64,000 nt of DNA. Origin: Corynebacterium lemuris (GTDB lineage: Bacteria > Actinomycetota > Actinomycetes > Mycobacteriales > Mycobacteriaceae). Where the stretch lies: positions 62,001-126,000 of the forward strand of contig NZ_JANWTC010000001.1 in the NCBI RefSeq assembly GCF_024919295.1, written 5' to 3'. The notes beneath the pieces are model-generated. The model did no database searches and was not told where the DNA came from. It saw only the letters and a list, made by a program, of their open reading frames with translations. The position numbers and the translations under genes were made by a program. Positions 1-8,077 of this stretch are shown piece after piece (position 1 is the first letter of the stretch; every line of letters begins with the position of its first letter).

Positions 1-171
1 GAGGTCAAGGACCTGGACAGCCGTGCGCTGGTCAACTGGTTCCTCAGCGAGCAGATTGAGGAGGAGGACACCGTCTCCGAGATCATTGACCAGGTGAAGC
101 TGGTCGGTGAGGACGGCTCCGGCCTGCTGCGCATCGACACCGCCCTCGGTGCCCGCGGCACCTCCGCTTAA
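1..171 (+). CDS. ftn: Ferritin, C-terminal part (5' end outside window)
   Basis: The frame is open from base 1 to the TAA at 169-171 and gives the last 56 residues. The segment NWFLSEQIEEEDTVSEIID followed by KLVGEDGSGLLRIDTALG is the typical helix-D and C-terminal pattern of bacterial non-heme ferritins, including the acidic EQIEEE stretch. Ferritin stores iron as a ferric core in a 24-subunit cytoplasmic shell. The gene runs convergently into the lipoprotein gene and the two stop codons are only 8 bases apart. The fragment is short, but its sequence is characteristic of the family. Confidence 0.85.
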   Translation, partial: EVKDLDSRALVNWFLSEQIEEEDTVSEIIDQVKLVGEDGSGLLRIDTALGARGTSA

Positions 172-179
172 GTCCCTGC

Positions 180-2153
180 CTATTCGTGGAGGATGTCGAT
201 GACCACCCGCTGCGGATTCTCCAGGATCTGGACGGAATAGGGCAGCTCCTCCGGCAGGCCGATGATGAACTGGCTCTGCTGGTGGAAGGTCAGTGAATCC
301 ACGACCTCCACAACCACGCCGCCGGTGCCGGACACGGTGCCGATCGGCGGGTAATCCTCGCCGATCTCCGAGGGGAGATACACACCGGTGAGGTGGATGT
401 CGAGGGCGACGTCCCCCTCGTACTCCACGGGTTCACCGAATTCCGGTGTGACCGGGTCCGTGGTGAAGGACGTGTACCAGCCGACCCTGCCCTCACCGAC
501 CGTGTCGAAGACGACCCGGTCGAAGCCGTCATGCGTGCCGATGCGTACGTTCGTCACAGCCCGGCGGTGCGGCGCCCCGGAATCCGCGGACTTATCGTTG
601 AGATCCGGGTTGCCCAGATACTGGGTGGTGGGAGCGCCGGGTTGGTGCAGGATGTCCACGACCAGGCGCGGGGGATTCTCGATCAGCTGGACCGAGTAGG
701 GACGCTCGCCGGGCAGGCCGATGACGAACTGGCTCTGGCCCTCGAACCAGGTGCCCGCGACGACCTCGGTGACCACGCCACCCGCGCCATTCACGGTGCC
801 GATGGGCAGGTAGTCATCCCCCGGCATCTCCAGGTTGTCGAGCCACAGCTCGATGCTCGTCTCACCCTGGAATTCCACCGGGAAGCCGGAACCGTCCTGG
901 CGGGGATCCGTGTTGAAGTCGGCCCGCCAGCCCGGGGAACCGTCACCCGTCAGGTCAAGAACCACCCGGTCGAAATCAGCGTGGCGGCCCACCCGCACAT
1001 TGGTCACTTTCATGAGGCCCGCCTCCGCGTCCTGTTGTTTCGGGGAGGTGTCCGGTGAACCCAGGTGGCTCGTGGCCGGCGGGGTGGTGGTCGGGGTCGG
1101 GGTTGCCGGCTGGTGCAGGATGTCCACGACCAGGCGCGGCGGGTTCTCAAGCAGCTGGACCGAGTAGGGACGTTCCCCGGTCAGACCGATGACGACGTAG
1201 TTCATGCCCTCGAACCAACCGCCTGGGATCACCTCGGTGACGACGCCACCTGCGCCGGGGACGGTGCCGATGGGCTGGTAGTCCTCGCCGGGCATGACCA
1301 GTCCGGTGACCGCCAGCTCGAGGCTGGTTGCACCCTCATACTCGATGGGGAGACCGGAACCGTCCTGCACCGGATCAGCGTTGAACCTGGAGATCCAGCC
1401 CGGGGTGCCCTCACCACTCAGATCCAGGACCACGCGGTCGAAGTCGGCGTGCCGGCCGACACGCACGTTGGTGATGTCCACCTGGGCACCTGTCGAGGGA
1501 TCCTGCCGCTTATCGCTGCGATCCGGGGCGCCCAGGTGGCTAGTGGCGGGGGGTGCGGTCTGGTGCAGGATGTCCACGACCAGGCGCGGTGGGTTCTGGA
1601 TCATCTGGATCGAGTAGGGACGCTCCTCCGGCAGGCCGATGACGACGTTGCTCATGCCCTCGAACCAGCCACCGGGGATCACCTCGGTGACCACCCCGCC
1701 GGCACCAGGAACGGTGTCGATGGGCTGGTAGTCCTCCCCGGGCATGGCCAGTCCGCTGACCGAGAGTTCGAGACTGGTTGCGCCTTCGTACTCGATGGGC
1801 AGGCCGGAACCGTCCTGTACCGGGTCAGTGTTGAAACGGGCGGTCCAGCCCGGTGTACCCTCACCGCGCAGGTCCAGGACCACCCGGTCGAAGTCGGCGT
1901 GGCGGCCGAGGCGAATGTCGGTGATCTCCACCTGTGTACCCATCGAGGGGTCCTGTCGTTTCTCGGACAGGTCCGGCGAACCCATGTGGTTCGCGGCCGC
2001 CGCCATGGTTGTGGTGGTGCCCGGCGGTTCCGGGCCATTGCCGGTGGAATCAGGGGAGGTGCCGCCGTCGGTGCAGGCGGACAGTGTCAGGGAAGCGGCG
2101 AAGAGCGCCGCGAGGAGTTGGCGTGTGGTACGTGCTCTCGTGTGATGTCTCAT
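180..2153 (-). CDS. Secreted lipoprotein with four tandem AMIN-like domains
   Basis: 657 aa. The N-terminus has basic residues, a hydrophobic stretch and the lipobox LSAC with the lipidated Cys at residue 27, so this is an exported lipoprotein. A Thr/Pro/Gly linker is followed by four repeats of about 140 residues (roughly 56-198, 206-346, 364-505 and 515-657). Each opens with a HLGxPD-like motif, contains GRHADFDRVVLDL, GAGGVVTEV and ERPYSVQ, and ends in RLVVDILHQ. This is the actinobacterial AMIN-like domain. AMIN-type domains bind cell-wall polymers in other bacteria, so a cell-envelope role is inferred; no catalytic domain is visible. Repeats 1-3 are nearly identical and repeat 4 has diverged. 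The start is the ATG preceding the signal peptide. The unusual point is the four-fold repetition, since one copy per protein is common. Confidence 0.85.
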   Translation of the reverse strand: MRHHTRARTTRQLLAALFAASLTLSACTDGGTSPDSTGNGPEPPGTTTTMAAAANHMGSPDLSEKRQDPSMGTQVEITDIRLGRHADFDRVVLDLRGEGTPGWTARFNTDPVQDGSGLPIEYEGATSLELSVSGLAMPGEDYQPIDTVPGAGGVVTEVIPGGWFEGMSNVVIGLPEERPYSIQMIQNPPRLVVDILHQTAPPATSHLGAPDRSDKRQDPSTGAQVDITNVRVGRHADFDRVVLDLSGEGTPGWISRFNADPVQDGSGLPIEYEGATSLELAVTGLVMPGEDYQPIGTVPGAGGVVTEVIPGGWFEGMNYVVIGLTGERPYSVQLLENPPRLVVDILHQPATPTPTTTPPATSHLGSPDTSPKQQDAEAGLMKVTNVRVGRHADFDRVVLDLTGDGSPGWRADFNTDPRQDGSGFPVEFQGETSIELWLDNLEMPGDDYLPIGTVNGAGGVVTEVVAGTWFEGQSQFVIGLPGERPYSVQLIENPPRLVVDILHQPGAPTTQYLGNPDLNDKSADSGAPHRRAVTNVRIGTHDGFDRVVFDTVGEGRVGWYTSFTTDPVTPEFGEPVEYEGDVALDIHLTGVYLPSEIGEDYPPIGTVSGTGGVVVEVVDSLTFHQQSQFIIGLPEELPYSVQILENPQRVVIDILHE

Positions 2154-2309
2154 GTTCTAACGGTATGGCCCGAGCCGAGGCATTGTACATGGTCACAGGC
2201 AGGTTGTAGGTGCTTCGGTACGCAATCGTTGTGCAGTCTTCTCCACTCCCTCACAGGTCGGTTCTCCGACGCCGGGCAGGTCGACGGTTTCGTCATTAGG
2301 CTGGCGATC

Positions 2310-3722
2310 ATGTACCAGGTTTTCGACGTGGATGAGGCCGTCGACGGACTCGTCGAGCTCTATGACCATGCGACCGCGCTCGCCCGGACGATCCTGGACG
2401 AGGGCACCTACGACGAGTACCGCGATGTCGTCTACCCCAAGCTCATCGTGGACGTGAAGGAATGGCGGCCCATCGACCGCTCCGAGCCTTTCGGCTACGT
2501 CGACGAGGCGGGTCGTTATTCCGCGACGCTGTCCAAGCCGCACATCATCCGGGACTACCTGCATGACCAGCTCAGCCGCCTGACCGGGAACTACCCCTGC
2601 GACATCTACATCGGTCCCTCCGACCAGCGCATCCCGCCGGAGTACATCCGCGGTATCGAGGGCATCACCGAGGCCCGCCGCGCCGGGGACAGTGCCGCGG
2701 AGATCCCGCGCCCCACGCTCGACGACGTCCATGATGCGATCGTCGACGGGGAGTGGGAGGCATTCCACGGCGTGGAGAAGCCGTTGTTCCACTTCGGTCC
2801 GCAGCGTTTCGACATCGCGTGTGCCCGCATCGAGCACTACACCGGTATTGAGGTGGACACCGTCCAGCGGTTCATCCTGTTCACCAACTACGACATGCAC
2901 ACCACTGAGTTCGTGAAGTTCGGGCTGACGGAGCTGGCCACGGAGGGTTCCCGCTACACCGATCTCGTGCTGCCCTCCGGTCTGCAGATCAGCCGGGACC
3001 GCGCCTCGCTGATCACCATCGCGGACCTGGATCTCGGTTCCCGCTACCAGATGCCACGTTATGACCTGTGCACCCGCGACGGTGACGGCATCACCATGAT
3101 CAACATCGGGGTGGGGCCCTCCAACGCGAAGACCATCACCGACTGCCTGGCGGTGCTGCGCCCGGAGGCGTGGATCATGATCGGCCACTGCGCCGGCATG
3201 GACGGCCGCATGCGCATCGGTGACCTCATCCTCGGCAACGCCTACCAGCGCCAGGACAACATTCTCGACCGGCACATCTCCCGCAGCATCCCCATCCCCG
3301 CGGTACCCGAGGTGCAGATCGCGCTGGAGGCGGCCGTCGAGGAGATCTACGGCGACGACAACTCCCTCATGCGTACCGGCACCGTCCTGTCCACCGCGGA
3401 CCGCAACTGGGAGTGGCACACCCCGCGTGACCTGTGGGACTGGCTCAAGGGCTCGACCGCTGCGGCCGTGGACATGGAGTCCAGCGCCCTCGCCGCCAAC
3501 GGCTACCGCTACCGGGTGCCCTACGGCAGCCTGCTCTCCGTCTCTGACCTGCCGCTGCACGCCGTTCCGAAGCTGCCGGCCCAGGCGCAGGCCTTCTACT
3601 CCAACTCCAAGCAGGCCCACGTCATGTGCGCGGTGCGTGCCGTGGAATCACTCGCCGAGGACCCCGAGCGCCTGCGCACCAGAAAGCTGCGCCGGACGAT
3701 GGGCGAGGTGCCCTTCCGGTAG
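2310..3722 (+). CDS. amn: AMP nucleosidase
   Basis: 470 aa, close to the 484 aa of E. coli Amn. The enzyme hydrolyses AMP to adenine and ribose 5-phosphate and so regulates the adenylate pool. The N-terminal AMP nucleosidase domain covers about residues 10-200. It is followed by a nucleoside-phosphorylase fold with NIGVGPSNAKTI, MIGHCAGM, TADRNWEW, VDMESSALAANGYRYRVPYG and the C-terminal RKLRR...EVPFR, all matching the E. coli protein. The frame stays open far upstream, but that part is antisense to the lipoprotein gene and lacks family similarity, so the ATG at 2310 (MYQVFDVDEAVDGL) was chosen. The gene is divergent from the lipoprotein gene with about 155 bases between them. Confidence 0.93.
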   Translation: MYQVFDVDEAVDGLVELYDHATALARTILDEGTYDEYRDVVYPKLIVDVKEWRPIDRSEPFGYVDEAGRYSATLSKPHIIRDYLHDQLSRLTGNYPCDIYIGPSDQRIPPEYIRGIEGITEARRAGDSAAEIPRPTLDDVHDAIVDGEWEAFHGVEKPLFHFGPQRFDIACARIEHYTGIEVDTVQRFILFTNYDMHTTEFVKFGLTELATEGSRYTDLVLPSGLQISRDRASLITIADLDLGSRYQMPRYDLCTRDGDGITMINIGVGPSNAKTITDCLAVLRPEAWIMIGHCAGMDGRMRIGDLILGNAYQRQDNILDRHISRSIPIPAVPEVQIALEAAVEEIYGDDNSLMRTGTVLSTADRNWEWHTPRDLWDWLKGSTAAAVDMESSALAANGYRYRVPYGSLLSVSDLPLHAVPKLPAQAQAFYSNSKQAHVMCAVRAVESLAEDPERLRTRKLRRTMGEVPFR

Positions 3723-3762
3723 GGAGGAAACCGGATCTGCAGCGCCACATAACCGTCCCGGC

Positions 3763-3992
3763 ATGGGCAAACGCGACCGCAGCCTGATGGACATCGGCAT
3801 GCTCATCGCCCTGCGCGCCACCGAGGAGCTGCGCGGGCATGTGCGCGGTGGACTACGCAATGGTCTCACCGGCGGGGAAATCACCGAGGCCATCATCCAC
3901 GCCTCCGGTTACTGCGGTGCGCCGACGCACTGTCGTCGATGAAGGTCGTCCAGGAGGTTTCGGCGGACGAGCTGGGCTGGCTGGGGGAGTAG
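3763..3992 (+). pseudogene. Carboxymuconolactone decarboxylase family remnant, frameshifted
   Basis: From 3763 one frame reads DRSLMDIGMLIALRATEEL, then HVRGGLRNGLTGGEITEAI and IHASGYCGAP, which is the C-terminal half of the carboxymuconolactone decarboxylase (CMD/AhpD-like) fold. Just after GAP the frame is lost. The expected C-terminus (ADALSSMKVVQEVSADELG) continues in another frame and ends at the TAG at 3990-3992. The N-terminal third of the family is absent, because the remnant begins only about 40 bases after the amn stop. A truncated, frameshifted gene explains this best; a sequencing error could explain the shift but not the missing N-terminus. Confidence 0.7.
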
Positions 3993-4033
3993 GCGCCGCT
4001 TCCCGATGCCCGCCCCTGTCCCCGCAGTAGGAC

Positions 4034-4057
4034 GGGTGTAACCCCTCCGCTACACCC
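4034..4057. promoter_or_regulatory. Inverted repeat upstream of the siderophore operon
   Basis: GGGTGTA (4034-4040) and TACACCC (4051-4057) form perfect 7-base arms around a 10-base spacer. The element lies 40 bases before the iron box, in the same intergenic region. It may be a second operator or a weak terminator of the decayed upstream gene. No regulator can be named. Confidence 0.3.
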
Positions 4058-4096
4058 TTGTGGCCGGATTTTCCATGGGATATCTTCAAGTTTCGG

Positions 4097-4115
4097 ATAG
4101 GTCAGCCTTGCCTAA
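4097..4115. promoter_or_regulatory. DtxR-type iron box
   Basis: The 19-mer ATAGGTCAGCCTTGCCTAA matches the DtxR consensus TTAGGTTAGSCTAACCTAA at 15 of 19 positions and keeps both the AGGT and CCTAA ends. It lies about 80-100 bases before the start of a siderophore-type ABC operon, the usual position for iron-dependent repression in corynebacteria. This predicts repression in high iron. Confidence 0.8.
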
Positions 4116-4197
4116 CCCGGCCATGTCCCGGTGGGGCAGGCACTCTGCGGAGTAGGGGCTGGCCTGTCCTCCAATTTTGCCGATGGAAGAGGTTCGC

Positions 4198-4953
4198 GTG
4201 GGAGATCCCTGGAAGATTTATGATGAGCTGATCGAGGGGGTCTCCCCGGAACCGACGGTTGCGGCCGCCTCCGTGGGGCTGCGCTGGTCGAGGATCCTGT
4301 CCTCCGAGGGTGGTCTGGGAATGGGTCTGACCTTCGGTGAGCAGTCCCGCCCGGCACTGTTCGAGGAACCCAGCTTCGTCGGCGCCCCACTGCGTGAAGT
4401 CGCTGCCCTGGTGAAGAGCTGGAATTTCGCGGAGGCTGCACTCGGACTGGCAGCTCTCAACGCCTGGTACTCCCAGCCGGAGACCGCGGCGAAGAACGGC
4501 TTCATGTCCAGCGACGTCAACCTGTGGCAGCAGGTCTTCCACCCCTACTCTGAGGCGGTGGCGGGCAAGAAGGTCTCCGTCATCGGGCACTTCCCCTTCG
4601 CCCCGGAGCCGCTCGCGCAGGCCGCGGAACTGCGCATGCTCGAGCGCAACACCAAGCCGGGGGACTACCCGGATCCGGCCGCCGAGTACCTGCTCCCCGA
4701 CAGTGACTTCGTGTTCATTTCCGGTTCCGCCTTCGTGAACAAGACGATGCCCCGGCTGCTGGAACTCTCCCGCAACGCCACCACGGTCCTCGTCGGCCCC
4801 TCCACCACCCTGAGCCCGACGCTCTTCAAGCACGGGGCGGATGTGCTCACCGGTTTCGTCGCCAAGGATCCCGAGCAGCTTTTCGACGCCGTCGGCAACG
4901 TCACCCTCTCTGGCATGTATGACCACGGCCAGCGCGTGCAGCAGCAGGCCTGA
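4198..4953 (+). CDS. DUF364 (Rossmann-like, putative heavy-metal chelation) protein
   Basis: 251 aa from the GTG at 4198, which has an AGAGG ribosome site 5 bases upstream. An in-frame ATG at 4183 and a TTG at 4177 would add 5 or 7 residues. The N-terminus (DPWKIYDELIEGV) and the C-terminal Rossmann-like half, with SDFVFISGSAFVNKTMPRLLELS and VLVGPSTTLSPTLF, identify the DUF364 family, which is often found with metal or siderophore import genes. It has no signal peptide, so it is cytoplasmic. As first gene behind the iron box and 32 bases before the substrate-binding lipoprotein, it probably handles the imported chelate, for example in iron release. That role is inference. Confidence 0.82.
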   Translation: MGDPWKIYDELIEGVSPEPTVAAASVGLRWSRILSSEGGLGMGLTFGEQSRPALFEEPSFVGAPLREVAALVKSWNFAEAALGLAALNAWYSQPETAAKNGFMSSDVNLWQQVFHPYSEAVAGKKVSVIGHFPFAPEPLAQAAELRMLERNTKPGDYPDPAAEYLLPDSDFVFISGSAFVNKTMPRLLELSRNATTVLVGPSTTLSPTLFKHGADVLTGFVAKDPEQLFDAVGNVTLSGMYDHGQRVQQQA

Positions 4954-4985
4954 GCCCCTCCCTCCCAGAAACCAAGGAAAATGAC

Positions 4986-6110
4986 ATGAAGTTCAGGATG
5001 AAGCACGTCGCTGCACTGACACTGGGTGGGGCCCTGCTCCTGGCCGGCTGCACAGACACCGGCACCACAGAAACCACCACGACGGCCACCCAGGCGGCGG
5101 AGACCCGCACCGTCACCGACCACTCCGGCGCGGAGGTCACCATCCCCGCGGAGATCAACGGCGTCGCCTTCGAGCAGATCCCCCTGCTGTCCACCTACGT
5201 CGCCTATTTCGACGGTGAGGCCCCCAACGTGGTCGCCACCTCCGAGCGGCTGATCAACATGATGGACGAGACCATCCTCGCCGACATCGCCCCGGAGGCA
5301 CTGGAGGTGGACACCTCCTTCGACAAACAGGGCACCATCAACGCCGAGACCCTGCTGGGCATCGGGCCCGACCTGGTCTTCAACAACGCCCGCAACCAGG
5401 ACAACCGCAGCGCCATGGAGGCCGTGGGCCTGGATGTCGTCGGCTTCGACACCCTCGGCACCCCCACCGACACCTACGTGAAGTGGCTGCGCCTGCTCGA
5501 GGACGTCTACGGCGAACCCGGCAAGATGGACGACAAGATCGCCTACGGCGAAGACCTGATTGACGACGCCGAGGCACGCGTCGCCGCGGTCCCCGAGGAC
5601 GAGAAGCGCACCGCTCTGGTGGTCATGCAGACCAACCAGGGCATGCTCGTCGTCGCCGGCGGCCAGGACGGCTGGTTCACGGACGGCTGGGCCGAGAGCA
5701 TGAACTTCATCAACGCCACCGCCGATTCCGAACAGGGCCAGATGCCGGTCAACGCCGAGCAGCTCCTGGCCTGGGACCCGGACGTCATCTTCGTCACCGG
5801 CAAGGGGCAGAGCTCCATGACCGCCGCCGAGATCCTCAACAACGAGATCGAGGGCATCGACCTCTCCGGTCTCAGCGCCGTGCAGAACGGTGAGGTCTAC
5901 TCCACGGAACTGGGCATGTGGAACTGGTTCACCCCCAACCCGGACGCACCGGTCGTGGCCAACTGGCTCGGCTCGCGTCTGTACCCGGAGCAGTTCGAGG
6001 ACGTTGACCTGGTCCAGATGACGCAGGACTACTACGTGCAGATGTACGGCCACGAGGTCGACGAGGACCGCGCGGCCCAGATCATTGATCCCGATGCCGA
6101 CCTACGCTGA
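4986..6110 (+). CDS. Siderophore-type ABC transporter substrate-binding lipoprotein
   Basis: 374 aa. The signal peptide ends in the lipobox LLLAGC with lipidated Cys22, and a Thr-rich tether follows. The mature part is a FecB/BtuF-like class III binding protein: it opens with TRTVTDHSGAEVTIPAEI and has GIGPDLVFNN, an extended linking helix near residues 170-200, and AWDPDVIFVTGKG. Such proteins capture ferric siderophore or haem at the cell surface and pass it to a FecCD permease. The start has AAGGAAA just upstream. The 3' end overlaps the permease gene by 17 bases. The actual ligand cannot be read from the sequence. Confidence 0.93.
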   Translation: MKFRMKHVAALTLGGALLLAGCTDTGTTETTTTATQAAETRTVTDHSGAEVTIPAEINGVAFEQIPLLSTYVAYFDGEAPNVVATSERLINMMDETILADIAPEALEVDTSFDKQGTINAETLLGIGPDLVFNNARNQDNRSAMEAVGLDVVGFDTLGTPTDTYVKWLRLLEDVYGEPGKMDDKIAYGEDLIDDAEARVAAVPEDEKRTALVVMQTNQGMLVVAGGQDGWFTDGWAESMNFINATADSEQGQMPVNAEQLLAWDPDVIFVTGKGQSSMTAAEILNNEIEGIDLSGLSAVQNGEVYSTELGMWNWFTPNPDAPVVANWLGSRLYPEQFEDVDLVQMTQDYYVQMYGHEVDEDRAAQIIDPDADLR

Positions 6111-7212
6111 GACCAGATCAGCGGAAGAGTCCGCGGGAGCTGACTCGCTGGCCCTGCGTCGCCGACCTGCGCGGGGGAGTGGCTGGACGGGGGCCTTCGT
6201 CGCCTCCGGCAGACTCCGGGTCTGGTTCGTCCTCGCGCTGTGGGGTCTGCTCATCGCCTGTGCGCTGATCTCCATCATGGCCGGCCGCTACAGCATCAGC
6301 CTCCCGGAGATCATCCGCGCCCTCAGTGATTCCCTGAGCGGCAACGAGTTCAGCGACGACCGCGTCGGCTCCGTGCTCTTCGGCGTCCGCTTTCCCCGGA
6401 CCGTGCTGGCGATCTTTGTCGGCGCCGGACTCGCCGTGGCGGGTGCCGCCTTCCAGTCGGTGTTCTCCAACCCGCTGGCCACCCCGGACACCCTGGGTGT
6501 CTCGGCGGGCACCTCCGTCGGTGCGGTGCTTGCCCTCATCTTCAGCTGGAACCTGCTTGGTGTGCAGGCACTGGCCCTGCTCTTCGGCCTGCTGGCCATG
6601 GCCGTCACCGTCAGCATCGCGCGGCACCGGGGGAAGACCTCCATCGTCATGCTCGTGCTGGCCGGGGTCATCGTCTCCGCGATCGCCAACGCGGTCATCT
6701 CCATGCTCAAGCTCATGGCAGATCCGACCTCCAAACTCCCGGAGATCACCTACTGGCTCATGGGCTCCCTGGCGGGCGTCTCCTTCAGCTCCATCGCCTT
6801 GGGCGTGCCCCTCATCGTGCTGGGCACCCTCGGCATCTACCTGCTGCGCTGGCGCCTCAACGTACTGGCACTCTCAGAGGATGAGGCGCGAGCGGCAGGG
6901 CTGAACATCCGGGTGCTGCGCCCCCTGGTCATCGCGTGTGCCACGCTCATCACCGCCTCGGTGGTGTCCATGTGCGGGCAGGTCGGCTGGATCGGCCTGC
7001 TCGTCCCGCACTGTGCCCGCATGCTCGTGGGCAACAACAACCGCCTGGTCATCCCGGTCTCCCTGCTGCTGGGTGCGGCCATGATGCTGCTCATCGACAC
7101 CCTGGCACGCACCATGACGGCCTCCGAGATCCCGATCTCCGTGCTCACCGCGCTCATCGGTGCGCCCGTGTTCATCCTGCTGCTGCGCAAGACCGGGGGT
7201 AACTGGTCGTGA
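6094..7212 (+). CDS. FecCD-family iron-chelate ABC permease
   Basis: 372 aa from the ATG at 6094; a TTG at 6085 would add 3 residues. After a basic cytoplasmic leader of about 40 residues there are about ten hydrophobic segments. FecCD hallmarks are visible: RFPRTVLAIFVGAGLAVAGAAFQ, NPLATPDTLGVSAGTSVGA, RAAGLNIRVLRPL, and the C-terminal IGLLVPHCARMLVGNN region that contacts the ATPase. There is one permease gene, so the channel is presumably a homodimer as in BtuCD. The start overlaps the binding-protein gene and the 3' end overlaps the ATPase gene by 4 bases, so the operon is translationally coupled. Confidence 0.95.
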   Translation: MPTYAETRSAEESAGADSLALRRRPARGSGWTGAFVASGRLRVWFVLALWGLLIACALISIMAGRYSISLPEIIRALSDSLSGNEFSDDRVGSVLFGVRFPRTVLAIFVGAGLAVAGAAFQSVFSNPLATPDTLGVSAGTSVGAVLALIFSWNLLGVQALALLFGLLAMAVTVSIARHRGKTSIVMLVLAGVIVSAIANAVISMLKLMADPTSKLPEITYWLMGSLAGVSFSSIALGVPLIVLGTLGIYLLRWRLNVLALSEDEARAAGLNIRVLRPLVIACATLITASVVSMCGQVGWIGLLVPHCARMLVGNNNRLVIPVSLLLGAAMMLLIDTLARTMTASEIPISVLTALIGAPVFILLLRKTGGNWS

Positions 7213-8009
7213 CTCTCCAGGTCAAGGACGGTACCTTCCGCTACCCGCTGAGCCGGGAACCCCTCCTCGAGGACATCAACTTCCACGTGGAACCCGGCGA
7301 GCTGCTGGCCATTCTGGGACCCAACGGCGCCGGGAAGACCACCCTCATGCGCACCATGACCGGCCTGCAGCAGTGGAGCAGCGGCCACACCGAGATCGAC
7401 GGGGTGAACCTGAAGGACATGAGTCCCCGGGAGATCGGGCGGACCATCGCCTACGTCCCGCAGGCCCGCTCCGCGGTGAGTCTCTCGCTGTCGGGGCTGG
7501 ACATGGTCACCATCGGCCGTGCCGCACACCTGGGCATGTTCGCCCAGCCTGGCCCGGAGGAGGAGGCCATGGCGTGGGAGACGCTGGCGTCAATAGGCGC
7601 GGACCACCTGGCGGACATGCCCTGCGGGAACATGTCCGGCGGACAGTTCCAGATGATCCTCATCGCCCGCGCCCTGGTCGCGGAACCGAGGATCATGGTT
7701 CTCGACGAGCCCGAGACCGGTTTGGACTTCCACAACCAGATGGTCGTGCTCAACCTCCTGCAGCACCTCGTGCGCGAGAAGAATCTGGTGGTCGTTATGA
7801 ACACCCACTACCCGGCGCACGCCATCCGCATCGCCGACAAGATCATCCTCATCGACCGCTCCCACCGCGCCAGGTTCGGGCCGGTGGACGAGATCATGAC
7901 GGAGGAGAACCTCGGTGACATCTTCGACGTCGAACTGCGGATCTCCGACATCGAGCACGGGGACCGGCGGGTGCCGACGGTGACAGCGATCGATGTGCGC
8001 CCGCGGTAG
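7209..8009 (+). CDS. Iron-chelate ABC transporter ATPase
   Basis: 266 aa with a GTG start inside the GTGA overlap with the permease stop. The order is Walker A GPNGAGKTT (residues 37-45), Q-loop VPQ (84-86), signature NMSGGQFQM (142-150), Walker B with catalytic Glu IMVLDEPE (about 163-170), and H-loop NTHYP. It resembles the FepC/FhuC class and powers the preceding permease. The signature has Met in place of the usual Leu in LSGGQ, a tolerated change. It is the last gene of the iron-box operon. Confidence 0.95.
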   Translation: MTLQVKDGTFRYPLSREPLLEDINFHVEPGELLAILGPNGAGKTTLMRTMTGLQQWSSGHTEIDGVNLKDMSPREIGRTIAYVPQARSAVSLSLSGLDMVTIGRAAHLGMFAQPGPEEEAMAWETLASIGADHLADMPCGNMSGGQFQMILIARALVAEPRIMVLDEPETGLDFHNQMVVLNLLQHLVREKNLVVVMNTHYPAHAIRIADKIILIDRSHRARFGPVDEIMTEENLGDIFDVELRISDIEHGDRRVPTVTAIDVRPR

Positions 8010-8077
8010 TCGGCGGCGCACCATGCTCCGGTGCCTATCCGGCATGCACGTCGTCGGGGAGAGCACCGGACGGAGAA

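Noticed and set aside
1065..2309. Upstream extension of the AMP nucleosidase frame
   Set aside because: This part is antisense to the lipoprotein gene and its translation mirrors the four repeats. The family N-terminus begins at 2310.
8025..8070. Inverted repeat TCCGGTGC/GCACCGGA between the ABC ATPase and the lipoprotein gene
   Set aside because: The arms are 8 bases but separated by more than 30 bases, and no T-run follows. This is too weak to call a terminator.
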